Positions 11,041 to 24,284 of a stretch of 64,000 bases of DNA are shown one piece after another. Below the pieces are notes generated by a model that was not told where the DNA came from, ran no database searches, and was given only the letters and a program-made list of their open reading frames with translations. The stretch spans positions 9,559,724 to 9,623,723 of the forward strand of contig OU744736.1 in assembly GCA_916613615.1 (NCBI GenBank), given 5' to 3'. The position numbers were made by a program, and so were the translations under genes. This DNA comes from Steromphala cineraria (lineage: Eukaryota; Mollusca; Gastropoda; Trochida; Trochidae). Every line of letters begins with the position of its first letter. The stretch's first letter is position 1.

Positions 11041-13360
11041 AACTCTTTGGAAGGGTTTATTTTCCTTTGAAACATGTTTCCATAAGAAATTGTCAGGCAA
11101 ACAACCTAATAGATAATCTGTCAAAGAAATGCAAAAAGACAATATCCAATCCATGGAAATCCTTAACATATATCCGGGCTCTATCACTTCCACATTTGAA
11201 CCTTTATCAACAAGGTTTGCTTTCATTCTTTTTCAAATCCGAAATCTTAAATAGCTCTAGCTCGAAATTATCTGCTGAACGCAGATTAATAAAGTTGGCG
11301 TATGTCACTCAAACAACTCATGAAGTATCGCTTGGAGGAAACGGATTTAAACAACAGTGGGATAAACGTGTTTCAGTATAAAACACTCAAACGTACTTTG
11401 TCCCTCGTAATTAACTATCAATTCAGCAATAGATCAGACATTTCAGGTCTCTTAATCCGTTCGACAAACTCGATATCAATATTTAACTAGCAAATGTCCC
11501 TAGAAAGGTCTTCGTGTTCGTCTCCAAAGATGTTTAAAACTGTTTATAATTAAATGAGGCAGAAAAAGGGAAGATAGTCATTGTATTATTGATAGTTGAT
11601 ATAAATGTTTGATCCTAATAACTTCATACATTGTGGTATTCTGTAATCAATTTGACAAGTTTCAAGTAATATATCTCCCATGTTTAAGACTAAATGTGTG
11701 TTTTCAAATTACATTTGTATTAGCCCCTGACTTAAATAACCCTGAATAATAGAGATTATACATTCTTGATATTATGTTTATCCTTTAATACAGACCGTAT
11801 GACTTAATGATGTCAAACAATACATCCAACATGTCTTTACCAACTGTGGATGTATTTTCAGAGAACTGTATCATTTGGTTTTCGCCTTGGTTTTAGTGTA
11901 CTGTAGCAGTGTTTCTTTTCATCTTAAACTGAATAACAATAATTCACAAAATCAAGGGCAATTCCAACAATAAATCAGAGTTTGATATAAAAGGGTTTGA
12001 AGGATGATAGTTTCTTTACGAAAATACATGTACATATCAATGACATTAAGAAGACGGATTGTGAAACATCTCCTTATGAACCAATGATAAATAGTGTATG
12101 TCATTTGCAAAGAATAATTTTTTACTTATCTTTCATAACTCATTAATGTATATGTTAACGACTTCAATAACATATATTGGTCTGGTAAAAGCCGTCAATA
12201 ATCTCTTGATACCGACACCACTCATTTCATTGGCTGATATTATTGTTATTGTCTGGTTAGTGATGTATATCATTTTCGGGATATGAATAAATGAGTTATA
12301 TTCACACCGGTACTAAAGAAGGTCATCGGAATTGATGCAAATAAACACTTATCATGTTCAAGAATATGCAGGTACTTTGGAATTCCCTTTTGTTGTGTTA
12401 CCTTTTTGGGCCCTTAAATTAACTAATACGTGCATTTTCAAAGTTCATGACATATTCAAAATCTTAAAAGGTTCATAATCACTCTGTCCGATATCAATTT
12501 AATATACGTCATGCTTTCATTTGGTCAAATAATCCCTTTTTGTTGTTTTATTTTATTGGAACCATACATAACTAATACGTTCATTGCAAAGTTAATAACA
12601 TTTTAGAAAATCTTAAAATGTTCATATTTGAAAATCTTAAAATGTTCATTTAAGAAAATTTTAAAATGCTCATTTTAGAAAATCTTAAAATGTTCATTTT
12701 AGAAAATCTTAAAATGTTCATAAAAACTCACACTCTGTCAGATATCAATTTTATATACGTCTTGATTTTATTTGGTAAAATATTTTACTAGCTTGGTCTA
12801 AACTTCATACAAATTCAAAGCTAAGCTTGTACACATGTATTAATCAATGCGTTTTAGATCACGCTCCACATCCTTAAAACTTCTGAAACTGGGTAACCTG
12901 CTCTTACATCCGGTTTGGAATCGGCACTCGAACAAAATCAATAAACTCCAATTTCATCCGTTTCATCAGCATTTGTAAAATAATTTCAGTTTCAAAATTT
13001 CGAATAAATGACAACAACTTTCTTGTGATAAAACAGATGTTTAAACTGGTATCATCTTAAATGTCCACATAAATCAATTGCGAGAAATTGTTTGGATGAA
13101 ATAGGCCTCTTACTCGGAAATCTATTTAACATCTTCTCCTTACTCGGAACAACTTACTCCACTATTATTACAACTAATGACTTGAATTTACCCCTGAAAG
13201 GTTTAGGAGGATGTTGTTTGTATAATGTCTGTGAACTTACTTTGGGATCAGTTCAAGTACATACATATATACAGTAGAAGTGAAATGCATTGTGTCTGAG
13301 ATCCAGTTTGTCCAACATAAAAGGTGGAGTTTGTAAGATGTCTGGAATGCTGACAAAACT
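11040..13360. other. Intergenic DNA, no convincing gene
   Basis: Several ORFs of 60-80 codons occur, but none has splice context or a recognisable family. A 24-bp tandem repeat at 12606-12725 is annotated separately. Confidence 0.4.
12606..12725 (+). repeat. 24-bp tandem repeat, five copies
   Basis: The unit 'gaaaatcttaaaatgttcat' plus 'ttta' starts at 12606, 12630, 12654, 12678 and 12702, with one or two substitutions per unit. Confidence 0.9.
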
Positions 13361-13370
13361 CTAACTTTGA

Positions 13371-13726
13371 AGGGGCAGTAGCAAGTTTTCTGATAATTTT
13401 ATAGTTTAAAATATTCACTGATTTTTGTACGTTAATGCTAAATGTATTATTTTGATAGTGTCATAATTCTCATTACACAAGCCAATCAGCCATAGTCGTA
13501 GGGCAAAGTATGAAGATTCACATAAAAGCCATTAGCGGCCATTTTTGTGTGAATATCTTTAATTCATTTTCTGTAAGGAAATGGAATCGCAAGGCTAAAC
13601 TTTACATTATGTATTTGGATTATTACTGCTCCATTTAGTTTTAATATATTTTCTTTCAATTGGAACCATTATTTTCAGTTTACTGACATCATCTTTTATT
13701 CCCCCTAAAAACGTGATACTGCCCCG
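13371..13726 (+). mobile_element. MITE family B (TTAA-flanked, piggyBac-like), copy 1
   Basis: The 356-bp element starts aggggcagtagc and ends with the imperfect complement before TTAA at 13727-13730. The left flank is a decayed TTGA. Two other copies, at 18971 and 46625, align throughout. No coding capacity. Confidence 0.75.
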
Positions 13727-14461
13727 TTAAATGGAGATTAAACATAATTGAATACAATGTACTGTCTATTTAATAGACGAAGTTAACGGAATTGACACAC
13801 AAATATACCCAAAGCAGGCTAAGTAAACTATGTGAAGTATGATGTTTGCTGACAAAAGTCGTTCAAAGCATTTCGGTAAACTTATCTAAAGAAAAGAGCA
13901 GATAATATTATTTATCCCACCTCATTTTAAGAGTACCATTACGTTAGTCATGAAATGTCAATAATCAACACTGTTGTTTCTCACACTGCAAGTATTACTT
14001 CTATTTGTATTTCAGAGCTATTTTCGGGAGTATATGTTTAAGTATAGACTTAAAAATGTGGTAACCTGTATAAGAACATATAGACATAAAACAAATAGCT
14101 TAAGTTGTATCCTTCTAAACGCCCATATGAACGAATAACATCATATGTTTAATGTTATTAACTTTCATATACATGCATAACTGTTTGCTATTCTAATAAA
14201 AAAAAAGGGAACAGGTCCTAAAATAGAATTTGAGTAATCTGAACGATTTTTAAACCAAACCAAATCAATTCCCTTTTAACAAAATAAAAACAGAAAAATA
14301 CGTGACAGATTACCATTTGATGTGTCAAAAGTGCGACGCCTGATAACAAACGGTACGTCATAGCATTGTTCATGTCTTCTTGGTAGAGTGATATTTTACC
14401 TACGAACCATGATAATGAGTGTTATTGAACCAGTAGAGGTCGACACTCTTGACATTAACAA

Positions 14462-14575
14462 CCTTCAGCATCCAGTACACCGATCTGGTGGACGAGTCTA
14501 GCCCGTGATAAAGTAGGGCTACCTGAGTTGCCCTGAGGGTCTCTCACACAGGTCTTATCGTTCGAAGCATTCGGA
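14462..14575 (-). repeat. Dispersed repeat, inverted partner of 17825-17935
   Basis: The reverse complement shares 'gaccctc', 'aactc.gg', 'ttatcacg.gctag' and 'tgttgatgtcaaga'-like blocks with 17825-17935. It is weakly conserved. Confidence 0.35.
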
Positions 14576-14624
14576 CTATTTCAGGTATATAGCCTTTTGT
14601 TTCCCATATGATTAAAAAAAGAAG

Positions 14625-14905
14625 AGACTCATTTTTAATATGAGCACTAGTGCTCATATCATTTTTGCCTAGCAACGATTGTTATAGCGCGAGTTCCCGT
14701 CTTTCTCTCATGTGAAGTCATAACACCATTGTTCGTGACGTCACTGTAGCAAGTCGCAAGGGAAGCGGTCTGTTTCTTGGATATTTCTAAGATGGTAAAA
14801 TGGAATAGAATCGGTAATAAAGAGATTATTACCAGAGTGTTTCTCGCTTGGGTAATACAAAAATTTCGGAAAAGTCATATTACACACTTCCTCGGATAAT
14901 AATAC
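14625..14905 (+). repeat. Dispersed repeat family C, copy 1
   Basis: Shares ordered blocks with 44262-44600: 'aatatgagcac', 'tttgcctagcaacgat', 'cattgttcgtgac', 'cgcaagg.aagcgg', 'aaaagtcatat.acacactt'. Function is unknown. It may be a MITE. Confidence 0.6.
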
Positions 14906-15902
14906 ATATATATGATACAAGGACTAGATAGACACAGGTTATCGGAAATGCTGAATGATGTTACTGGGTATGCCTAGTATTGAAGTTTGATTTGACATAA
15001 GGATCATTTTATTCGGCAACTATCTATCTGACTATCTTGGAAAACAGTAACATTTAACTATTACACCAATTTATCAACAAGATTAATAGACTCTCTTGAA
15101 TTAACTTTGATTTATTTTTTATCTGAGGCTGCAGCCAGAAAATTAGAACATTGCCGTAGGAAAATAGCTATTTATTCTGTTATCTTTAAAAAACTACACA
15201 ATTGAACGGGTGCACTCACATGTAAGAAGGGGATTCTGCCAGTTCAAAACAAGTATATTTTGTTGAAGTTATTCAAGACTGATTATGATTCTAAAATGAG
15301 TGATCTCTTTAAAAATTATTTTTCAAATTGTTACCTATGTACGGATTGTGTTCATCGTATGATGTTATTATCCGCAAATTATCTTTGTTTTCTGAAGGAC
15401 ACGCATTTGAATAAGCCTATTGGTTGTTTGCGTATCCTATTTCATGTATGATTAACCTTACTTTTTTTCCTGTTACTTTTTTTCCGATCACCTTAACATG
15501 CATATATATGTTAAAACCAACTTATTCAATACTGTACTGTTGTGATGTTACTTAAGCATAAATGAAGATTGTATAAAACATTTTGGTTATAAAACTATAC
15601 TATACAGAATTTAAAAATCTGAAGCTACACGACAATGAGTGTTAATTTTGTTTCATCTGATAAAACCTAATGATTGTTCAATTCTATTCCGCTGGGTCAT
15701 TTTAGATTCGAAAACATTTCTCTAAGACAAAACAGCTCATTGCTCGATAGATTCAGATTTAGATTCTTTTATTACCTTTATCTTTACAGATAATTGGGGT
15801 ACATAACAATAACGGTATTAAATAGGGATAGGAACAAGATAATGATTCAGCCAATCAACGACCGCATGTCATAAAGGGGAATTCGTTTGCCGGCGCCCAG
15901 TC

Positions 15903-16380
15903 CGTGTCAAGTCAAGTCAAGTCAAGTTTATTCTCATAAGTCATGAATTTATGACATAGAGTGAACAAATAATAAGACAGTAGTATTACATACATATTAA
16001 TGGAGCATACGCGATCCATATTTGATATAAAGAGCAATTTTTACAAGTATTGGTTTATATGTGATGGACATCAGTGAGATAAATTTCTCTATGGATGAAT
16101 GTTTACAATAGTACGCAGGAAGATATTTGTGTCTTTATTCATTAAACATATTACATTCTAACATAAAATGAAGCTCGTCACCGATCTTACACGTACATGA
16201 AGGGCATAATCTTTGTTCTTTATCAATTTTATACCATCTTCCGGTTTCAATTGGAAGTCTGTGATTACATGTTCTAAGTTTCGTGATATATATACGTAAG
16301 TTCATAGGAAGTTGCAGTAAATAGTTTTCAATGTACAAAGTATCTTTAAACTTATTATAATAAAAGCCTTTTGATGATTT
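15903..16380 (-). mobile_element. 5'-truncated LINE, C-terminal coding fragment plus 3' tail
   Basis: The minus strand from about 16380 encodes a typical LINE ORF2 C-terminus with RIYITKLRTCNHRLPIETGR followed by LCPSC...GDELHFMLEC (a CCHC-like cluster) and MFNE. A stop follows FNE, after which the same frame resumes with the expected RHKYLPAYYC...KFISLM sequence, so that stop is a point mutation. The 3' end is a (ttgac)n tail at 15903-15926. The rest of the element is missing, consistent with 5' truncation at insertion. Confidence 0.8.
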
Positions 16381-16389
16381 GTAGTGTCA

Positions 16390-18960
16390 CGTGACCTCTT
16401 TCCTCGGCTATGGCATTACGTAACTGCTGGTCAATCAGGTGTGAAAGCCTCGAAGTACTAGTTCCCCTTTAACTGCAACACTTTTACAGCTCGCTGAAGT
16501 CACCAGGGGAAGTTAAAATATAGCACATTTACATATGATAAAGTCGACATACATAAAGTCACTCAAAATATTTTTGTACGAACTCATGAAATTGGTTTTT
16601 TGAACATCTTGCCCCATCTGTTTATACCAACTTGCCAACGTTCAAAATGTCACTACCCACCAGCTTATCTTACCACAATCATATATATTGCTGAATGATT
16701 CTGTCACATACATGGACATGGATATGAAGCACCTGCAAATGAAAGAATTAAATAATGGACGTCCCAGCCATATCTCAATTACATTATATAGATATAAAAT
16801 ACTCCATTAAAATAACAAATTATCGGAATATCTAGTAATGTGTTCTCACGACATGACATTGTATAAATCACATACATGTACTAGACAATAACAAATCTAC
16901 CAACTAATAAAATTATTTACGATTGATATCAAATAATTTATTGGCTACCTTACCCAGACCAATACACGCCATTAACATTACCATTTGTACTGCCTGTTCT
17001 GACAGATAAATAATACCGATTGTACTTTTATTAACGCAATTGTTATGTTTGGATTTGTTTTCTTGGATATGTTGGATTGTGATATCTGAGGATCTGTTTC
17101 GATCTGAATTTCAATTTAATGAAATTGACATTATGTCTAACATTTTAAGTATTTGAATACAAATGTAGATCGTACGGAAGATGAACAATTTTATGGTTTA
17201 AGGTGCGTTTACACTGTCTTAATAGTTTTAAAATCGTCTTTAAAAAAAGGTACAATATTACAATTTACAATATCTGATCGAACATATCTTTGCTATAATT
17301 AAACGATTCTGAAACTGTCACTCTTGAGATGAATGTTCACTTCGTACTGCTGTATCAATATGAATATTTTAATCGCTGTGCAATGAATACTTCGTCCTGT
17401 CTTCTTTGTATGTTCCAGATAAACTCAAATAATTTGTCATGACTAATAAATAAAACAATTCCTTACATTGTTTACAGTAAATCTTGATGTGCCAACCAAA
17501 CCTGTTTGTCTGTATATAATTAAAAAGTCAGCTTTCAATACATTAACTCGTTCCCCATTTGAATTATTGAGTGTAAATATCAACTTAATGAATGAAATGA
17601 ATAATGGTGTTTCCTGTTATAAAGGAAGAAAATATACTTTTTCTTTTAAGATAAACTTGAATTGTCTGAATTAGCTTACAAGTATGCGTATATCGGTATG
17701 ATGTCGTTCTTCCCCCTAGCTTATGACGTCATCAGCGGGTGAGATGAACTTTAACAAGTGCAGATTTAGTGTATCGCAAAAATACTTGATATATTCTGAC
17801 TAGTTTGCACTAAAAGACCTAGGTAAGAGACCCTCTGGTAACTCTGGAAACTCTTTATTATCACGAGCTAGTCTGCTCCTGATTGGTTGATTTCAGCTCT
17901 TGACGATCAAGTTATAATGGTTGTTCTTTGGAAAAGTCAAGAGTTTCTTAATCCTGTCTTGACTAGTGACGCATCTATCCAATGACATAATTGCTTACCA
18001 CCATGCGTGCGGGATAAAGGGCAAGTAACTCTAACTAAACGTGGTGAAGGGGAAATAACTTAAAACCCTCCAAGGGGTCTAGTTATATATCCTTAAGGCG
18101 TGGCACAAAGTGCACACGGAATACAATCGAGAAAAAGACTACAACTTGTTTAAACATGTCAAAATACATTTTGAATATAAAATATAACCTTTTAATAACT
18201 TAAAACCATGACCGTGTGAATCCACAGAGGTGTTAAAGCGTTTTCACTGCATCGGGATGGAAACACGATAGACTTGCTAATGAAATAATTAAGACCTTAA
18301 TTTCATTTTTGAAAGTTGTGTTATTGTTTTACTAAACTGTGTTTCAGTCATCATATATCCATCCCATAGAAACAACATAAGATGAATCAAAACAGATTTT
18401 TAAATACTTTGTTCATTATCTATCTGTTTGCATTTTTTACATCATTCAGTTTTAGGGCCTGTATCATTCAGTTTAAGCCCATGCATGGCCCTTTTATTCC
18501 AAATTCATTTCTAAAATTTCTTCTATATTCGAAATTAGAAAACTGCACCTTATTAATTGATACAATTCAGGAATGCCAATAAAATACCACCCACAAAATT
18601 ATCTTGTTTTTTTGTTGATATAATGATTTTGAATTACAATAATGCAAAACAAGGTTGTTTATGAAAACTATTGAAACACACATTCAAAACATGATTTTAA
18701 TATCCTTGTATGTTAACATTATTTCCAAGGGCAAACTTCCTGTTGGACGTTTAGTAAGCACCGAAACACTGAAATGATGATTAAAACTATGATCAAATCT
18801 TGTGCAAGGTACATTTCCATATTTTGTATCATTTTTCATTAAATGAATTGAGTTCTTTTACCCTTTAATTACCTCAAATGTTTATAACACGATCAGATAA
18901 AACTAATTATTCCGTAGTCAGGTTTTATTTGAACAGTTTTTAACCTTGCCAACCTTGGCT
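16390..18960. other. Intergenic DNA, no gene seen
   Basis: Apart from the weak inverted repeat partner at 17825-17935, only chance ORFs were found. Confidence 0.4.
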
Positions 18961-18970
18961 ACTTGCTTTA

Positions 18971-19320
18971 GGGGCAATAGCACGTTTTTAGGGGGAATAT
19001 TAGGTGATGTCAGAAAAATTAAAATTAATGGTTTGAAGGACAATGTATTTAAACTAAATGGACCAGTACTAATTCAAATCTATAACGTAAAGTTTAGCGA
19101 TGCGATTGCTTTTTCTTACACAAAATGAATGAAAGGTGTTCACACAAAATGGCCGCCAATGGATTTTATGTCAATCTTCATACTTTGTCCTCTTACTATG
19201 GATGATTGGCTTGTGTAATGAAATTTTTGACATTGTCAAAATAATACATTTAGCATTAACTTACAATTATTAGTGACAAAATTAAAATATAAAATTATCA
19301 AAAAACGTGCTACTGCCCCT
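18971..19320 (-). mobile_element. MITE family B, copy 2 (inverted relative to copies 1 and 3)
   Basis: The 350-bp element aligns in reverse complement with 13371-13726. It is bounded by TTTA on the left and TTAA at 19321-19324. Shared internal blocks include 'ggccgccaatgga' and 'cacaagccaatca' (complement). Confidence 0.75.
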
Positions 19321-20524
19321 TTAAATGTCTGTCGTCCGGCTTGAAGTAACTGATCGGTCCACTTTAGTTGATTTGGTAAACTTCTGTGAGCTAACTTTGT
19401 AATCGATTTGGATGTTAAAGAAGATGGCGTAATTAAATGCTGTCTGAGATGTTACAGTTCAAGTTTTCAATTTTCCACTGTCCGGAATACCTAACACGAC
19501 TCACTGACAATGATACAATTGAAGAATGATAGATCCACTTGTTACTGTCTGGTCACAGGACACGTTGTAGAGAGTTTAAGAGTCTAAGAAATTACTTGAT
19601 TAAGCTACAAGCAAATTCTATCAACAATGATATTTATCTTTATAAAAACAGAATATTCACCGTAATACTAGTGCCATCACAGCATAATAAATCATATTTG
19701 TAGTTGTATTGCAGCTATGTAATTGCAAAACCATCCAAAGATTATTTATACAGAAAGCAAAGAGTCAATTTAGTTAAAACTAGCTGTTATGTATACGACC
19801 CATAAGTCATCACGTTACATCAAGCTACTAACCCACCTGGTCTGTGTCGAGCATGCGCGGAAATCAGCCAATGGAAAAAGAACTGGCTGATCTCTTTGCA
19901 ATCAAAGCCTGGGGTGACTTACATTCCTACTGCCGCCGTACATTTTTCTTGTTTTTACTTTATTACCGGTGTTTTGAGTGTCAAATATTGAAACAAAAGT
20001 GTACATATCGCATTTTAATGGAAATGTGTAATAAATTATTTGTTTTACCTAGCAAATGATTGCATTGTGGTCGGTGCTTTTGGCCACTATTTTTAGTTTT
20101 GTCGTTGGAACCGCAGGATACGATTGGCAATAACAGTAAATGTATTACATTAAGTTTACTTTTTATATTTTTTTAAAGGTAAAACATAATACATTTCTTT
20201 GTTTATGGAAGTTATCTAATTGCCATCATAATATTAGAGTGAGAAATGACAACATTACTTTTATTTTTAGGTCTTCAAGACAAAAGTCTGGAAGATAAAA
20301 GAATAAAATCGCTCGCGAACAGTCACTTCCGGTTACAAGGAAGGGTCAAATTCTGCATTTAGAAGTGGTGTTTTGCTTGGTATGTTTGAAACCTCTTAAA
20401 CAAACAGGCATGTGAAGGTCAAACATGCACGTGAAGGTCAAAGTAGAAGTCTTGAAGACCTAAGTCCTAGTTTTATTTTATTTTATTTTTTAGTAAGTTG
20501 ATAATATGAAAACAAAATTTACAG

Positions 20525-20629
20525 ATTCCAAAAGATGTTATTGAGGCCCTTTCCAGCTATCTAAGGAATCTGAGGAGCCAGCAACGATTCCCGATGATGA
20601 CTGATCAGAAATCAATGATGGAAGTTCTG
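20525..20629 (+). CDS. Possible coding exon upstream of a zinc-finger pseudogene
   Basis: A 105-bp stretch between an acceptor (aaatttacag) and a donor-like gtacat translates as 35 codons without a stop, beginning IPKDVIEALSSYL and ending MMEVL. It is amphipathic and helical in appearance. It lies in the same orientation just upstream of degenerate C2H2 fingers and may be an N-terminal exon of that gene. The family is not recognised. Confidence 0.35.
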
Positions 20630-20934
20630 GTACATTATTCAGTGTCATATGTTTTCATATCTCCTGATACAAAATATCAAAATATTTGAAAGAATCAGAA
20701 ATATCATTAACGTTAAAACTTCACCAAAATCAAACGCGGAGAGTTGAATTGATGACACTGAAACCTTTGAACAGTTTAATTTTAGCTATTATAATTATTA
20801 GTTTATTATTAATTCAGATATATCAGTAATATTTTATAGTCAAACCTATGCGACAATTAAGTCTACGTTAAACCATAACTGTTATTTCTAATGGCAAAAA
20901 CCTTTAAAGATGACAAAAAATATAAAAGAACATT

Positions 20935-21580
20935 TATGTTTCAGATTTGTCCAAAATAAGAGAAAAGATTCAGTGTGATTAATGTGACTTCTTTTTGAAA
21001 CATGAACGGACATTAGCTGCTCTTAAAATTGACAGCAGCATTTGAGAAACCATAAATTTCGTTGTACCAAACGTAGTATAATGTTCTTTAGCAGGGAAGA
21101 GATAAAAGAGCACATTGCAAAATTCACAATTTCATAGGTAATTGTAAGACATGGGGTACAATTTTTGCAACTTTCAGGTGTATGAGGTTACACGTCAAGT
21201 CCCATCGGGGTTTTCCTTTCAAGTGTACACAGTGTGACAAAGTCTGTAAACAGAATTAAATCTTAGATTGCATGTGTCGACACATAACAAATCATATAGA
21301 TGTAATCCCTGAAACGAATCGTTTGCCCATAAAGCTGAACTTAAACAACACTCAGTAAAACATCTTGAATCTCCAGTAATATTGCTTGTTCACTCTGCTC
21401 TTTTAAGAGTAAATGGCGTAATGCTGTGAGAAGACATGTAGATCAGGTGCATGGCAACTCGAGGTCATTTGTGTGAGTTGTGTGGAGCTGCCTTTAGAGA
21501 CAACTACAGTTTAAAAAGGCATTTGAAAGGAAATAGATGTGTGAAAAAGTATCTAAAGAATGCATGGGAGGAAACATGAA
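20935..21580 (+). pseudogene. Degenerate C2H2 zinc-finger gene
   Basis: Finger remnants appear in order. The first is CDxxCDFFLKHER at about 20970, with a broken linker. The next is FKCTQCDKVCKQN at about 21210, followed by a stop. A finger at about 21300 has its second Cys replaced by a stop. An intact C-x2-C-x12-H-x4-H type finger (CSLC...RRHVDQVH) lies at 21387-21452. A final finger, CELCGAAFRDNYSLKRH, starts at 21472 in a different frame. At least one frameshift and several stops separate the fingers, so no functional protein can be read. Such fingers normally bind DNA. Confidence 0.7.
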
Positions 21581-22389
21581 AAGTACTTTGGAACAAAATT
21601 GTTGAATGTATTCTACTAACATGCCAACATATCATTCATTTCCTCAATTGATAATTCATTTACATCGATACTGAACAAATGTTTAAAAGAGACTAATTAA
21701 CAAAATCATTAATTTTTTATTTGCTCATAATGACAAATATTTTCACTGTATTGATGATAAGACATTAAAATCGCGGTGCTTTTTCATTTGTGTCAGATAT
21801 TTGTGAAAACAGGGTTATTTTATGTAATGACACTAGTTTGTTGTCTATTCAAGATAAAATGAAAACTGCCAATACTCATTTATTATTAAAGGTTGTCAAC
21901 TTGTTCACATACATGTTAATTGAAAATCCCTGGTGGTGTCTGTGTTTCAAGTTATGTCACGTTAAAATGTGTATTGAAGAGAAAGAGGAAACTGTAAGAT
22001 AGTCATCATTTATTCAAGTTTTCACAACAAATTGTCGTGGATCACATATCAGTCTAACTCTGGTTAATCAAACATTCTATTTTTCTCATCTTCACCAAGT
22101 TCTCTGAATAAACATCTAGTTTTCTAATCAAATTCTCTAGATCTAGATATTAGAACCATGATTCACGACTGCATCTCCATATTTTTTCAAAGTCTTAGAA
22201 TATGTAGCTGCGTCCCTGAGCGCAGAGAAAATTTGACACGGTAAACGAGAAAGAAAAGGGTTATATAGGAGAAATTTTACTGTTTTCAAATCCTTTAAAA
22301 TAAATTCGTTCAATGGATACATTAAATTTCTGTAAGGGCTAGAGCTGACATCGAAAATAGCAAAATCATCCCTTACCTGTAGCAATCGC

Positions 22390-22500
22390 GAATCGATACT
22401 TGCTCAGCGTTGCGAGTGTCAACAAAAACAAAGACTTGGCGTGCTCGCTAAATCTGGTTAGAAAATAACAATGCGCAGCGCTCGCGCGAGGTTATTGGTT
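22390..22500 (-). promoter_or_regulatory. CpG-rich cluster with a donor-like site, possible promoter/first exon
   Basis: Within AT-rich surroundings this stretch is dense in CpG (gcgcagcgctcgcgcgag and others). On the minus strand it is followed by 'gattgctacag' and gtaaggg, a consensus splice donor at about 22377. It could be a promoter and untranslated first exon of a leftward gene. No downstream exon was identified. Confidence 0.25.
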
Positions 22501-22644
22501 CCATTATGAGGTTATAAATTCCATTGTGAGGTTCTTAATCCGTTTCAGAGGGTATATTTTCATTTTTTTATGTTTTCTTATCCATTTAGGAGATTATTTG
22601 TACCATTACGAGGATATTTAATCAGTTACTTTGGAAGGCCTGAA

Positions 22645-23100
22645 CAGCTTTGATTAACAACTAATTAACCTAGTTCGGTAATCTCATTTTACACATGACT
22701 CAATGCCTTATCGTGGTGTGGTGGTTTGAGTGTTTCAACGACCCTGAGAGCTATGCCAGCTGGAGCTTAGATGCTCCTGGTAGGGTCACCCAAGCTGGAC
22801 AGGTCGAAGGATAGAAGACGGACCAATTTTGAGTTTTATCAAAAACCTGCCTTCTATCTCTTACTATGCCTTTGTTTCCGTCTTTTCCCTCATCCTTCCA
22901 ATCCCTTTCTCACTGATCGATGGCAGCATCCACGTGTTAAATAACTGAAATATTGTTCAAAACACGTTAAACCCCAACTCACTGTAACAAGGAACTAGGC
23001 TGCTGCATTGATCTGTCGACCCTGATAAACTTGACGACATCAATTAGTCAACAGATTCAGTGCATTGATTGCTAGACAGACCTTCACTTAAATTATTATA
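22645..23100 (+). repeat. Dispersed repeat family D, copy 2, split by a 0.3-kb retroposon
   Basis: Left part (22645-22695) and right part (22987-23100) together match 28005-28255. The intervening segment is the repeat annotated at 22696-22986. Confidence 0.55.
22696..22986 (+). mobile_element. 0.3-kb retroposon-like repeat, copy 1
   Basis: It starts 'actcaatgccttatcgtgg', continues through 'gaccctgagagctatgccag' and 'ggtagggtcacccaagctgg', and ends 'aaaacacgttaaaccccaac'. About 300 bp match the copy at 29088-29399. That copy is interrupted at different host sequence, which defines the repeat as a mobile unit. Confidence 0.65.
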
Positions 23101-23115
23101 TATCCTCGTGTAGCC

Positions 23116-23471
23116 CATTTTCTCCCTACAGAGGCAGATCAAGTCATGAAATGTTGATACAGCCTCTGTTCTTAAACGCCGACTTTGTGGGATAGAATGG
23201 GACATGCCTGACTTAATGCAATCAAAGTTAGTTGTGCAATCAGCAACGCTGTTCTAAAATCATTATTTTGGCTACTGAAAAATGGCAAAAGAATTGGGAT
23301 ATGAACCATCCTTTACATGCGAGAAGCTTTCTCATTTGATAAAGAAATTCAAATGGATTGTGGTGCAATTTTCTCTGCCAAGGGAAACTCGGAACCCATG
23401 GATTTCGGCGAGTTCGAATAGAGGCTGTATCAACATTTCATGACCTGATCTGCTTCTGTGGGGAGAGAATG
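23116..23471 (+). mobile_element. MITE family A, copy 2
   Basis: Long terminal inverted repeats extend over more than 50 bp, including 'gatcaagtcatgaaatgttg' and its complement. The flanking 9-mers, cgtgtagcc and tatgtagcc, agree at 7 of 9 positions. Length is 356 bp, with no coding capacity. Confidence 0.8.
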
Positions 23472-23559
23472 TATGTAGCCAGACTTTTCATAACTTACGT
23501 CCATTTGTGATTGTGTTGTAAACTGTGTTTGATTTGTTATTTTAAGTAGCAGCGTTTTT

Positions 23560-24240
23560 ATGCCCCCGAATCGGAGATTCCGGGGGTATATTGTTTTTCA
23601 CCTGTCCGTCTGTCCGTCTGTCCGTTTGTCCACAAAAACTTTAACCTTGGTCATAACTTTTGATTGGTCAGAGCTAGGTCTTTGATACTTGACATATGGA
23701 TCCCTTGTGATGAGACCTTTCAGATGACACCATGACATTTGACCTTGTGACCTTGACCTTGACACAGCGAGCATTTTAAACCTTAACCTTGATCATAACT
23801 TTTGATTGGTCAGAGCTAGCTCTTTGATACTTGACATATGGATCCCTTGTGATGAGACCTTTCAGATGACACCATGACATTTGACCTTGTGACCTTGACC
23901 TTGACACAGCGAACCTTTTCCGAAAACTTTAACCTTGGCTATAGTTTCTATACTGTCAGTGCTAGCTCTTTGATACTTGACATGTGTATCCCTTGTGATG
24001 AGACCTTTCAGATAACACCATGATATTTGACCTTTTCCGTCCGTCCGTCCGTCTGTCCACAAAAACTTTAACCTTGGTCATAACTTTTGATTGGTCAGAG
24101 CTAGCTCTTTGATACTTGACATATGGATCCCTTGTGGTGAGACCTTTCAGATGACACCATGACATTTGACCTTGTGACCTTGACACAGCGAGCAGGATGC
24201 ATCCGGGGGCATTCGTGTTTCACAAACACATCTTGTTTTG
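23560..24240 (+). mobile_element. Minisatellite-bearing element with gccccc hairpin ends
   Basis: The left end is a hairpin (tgcccccgaatcggagattccgggggta), followed by ctgtccgtctgtccgt repeats. Four units of about 140 bp follow, each containing 'aactttaaccttgg', 'gatacttgacatatgga' and 'tttgaccttgtgacctt'. The right end is 'gcatccgggggcattcgtg' plus 'tttcacaaacacatcttgtt'. No protein is encoded. The architecture parallels the 145-bp family, but the sequence differs. Confidence 0.75.
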
Positions 24241-24284
24241 ATAGAGTGAGTAGCATTAAACAAATGTGTTGGTATTACTCATCA

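Noticed and set aside
10893..11381. 162-codon ORF with a Cys/Val run
   Set aside because: The run is the (GT)n microsatellite. Sequence on either side shows no family and no splice context.
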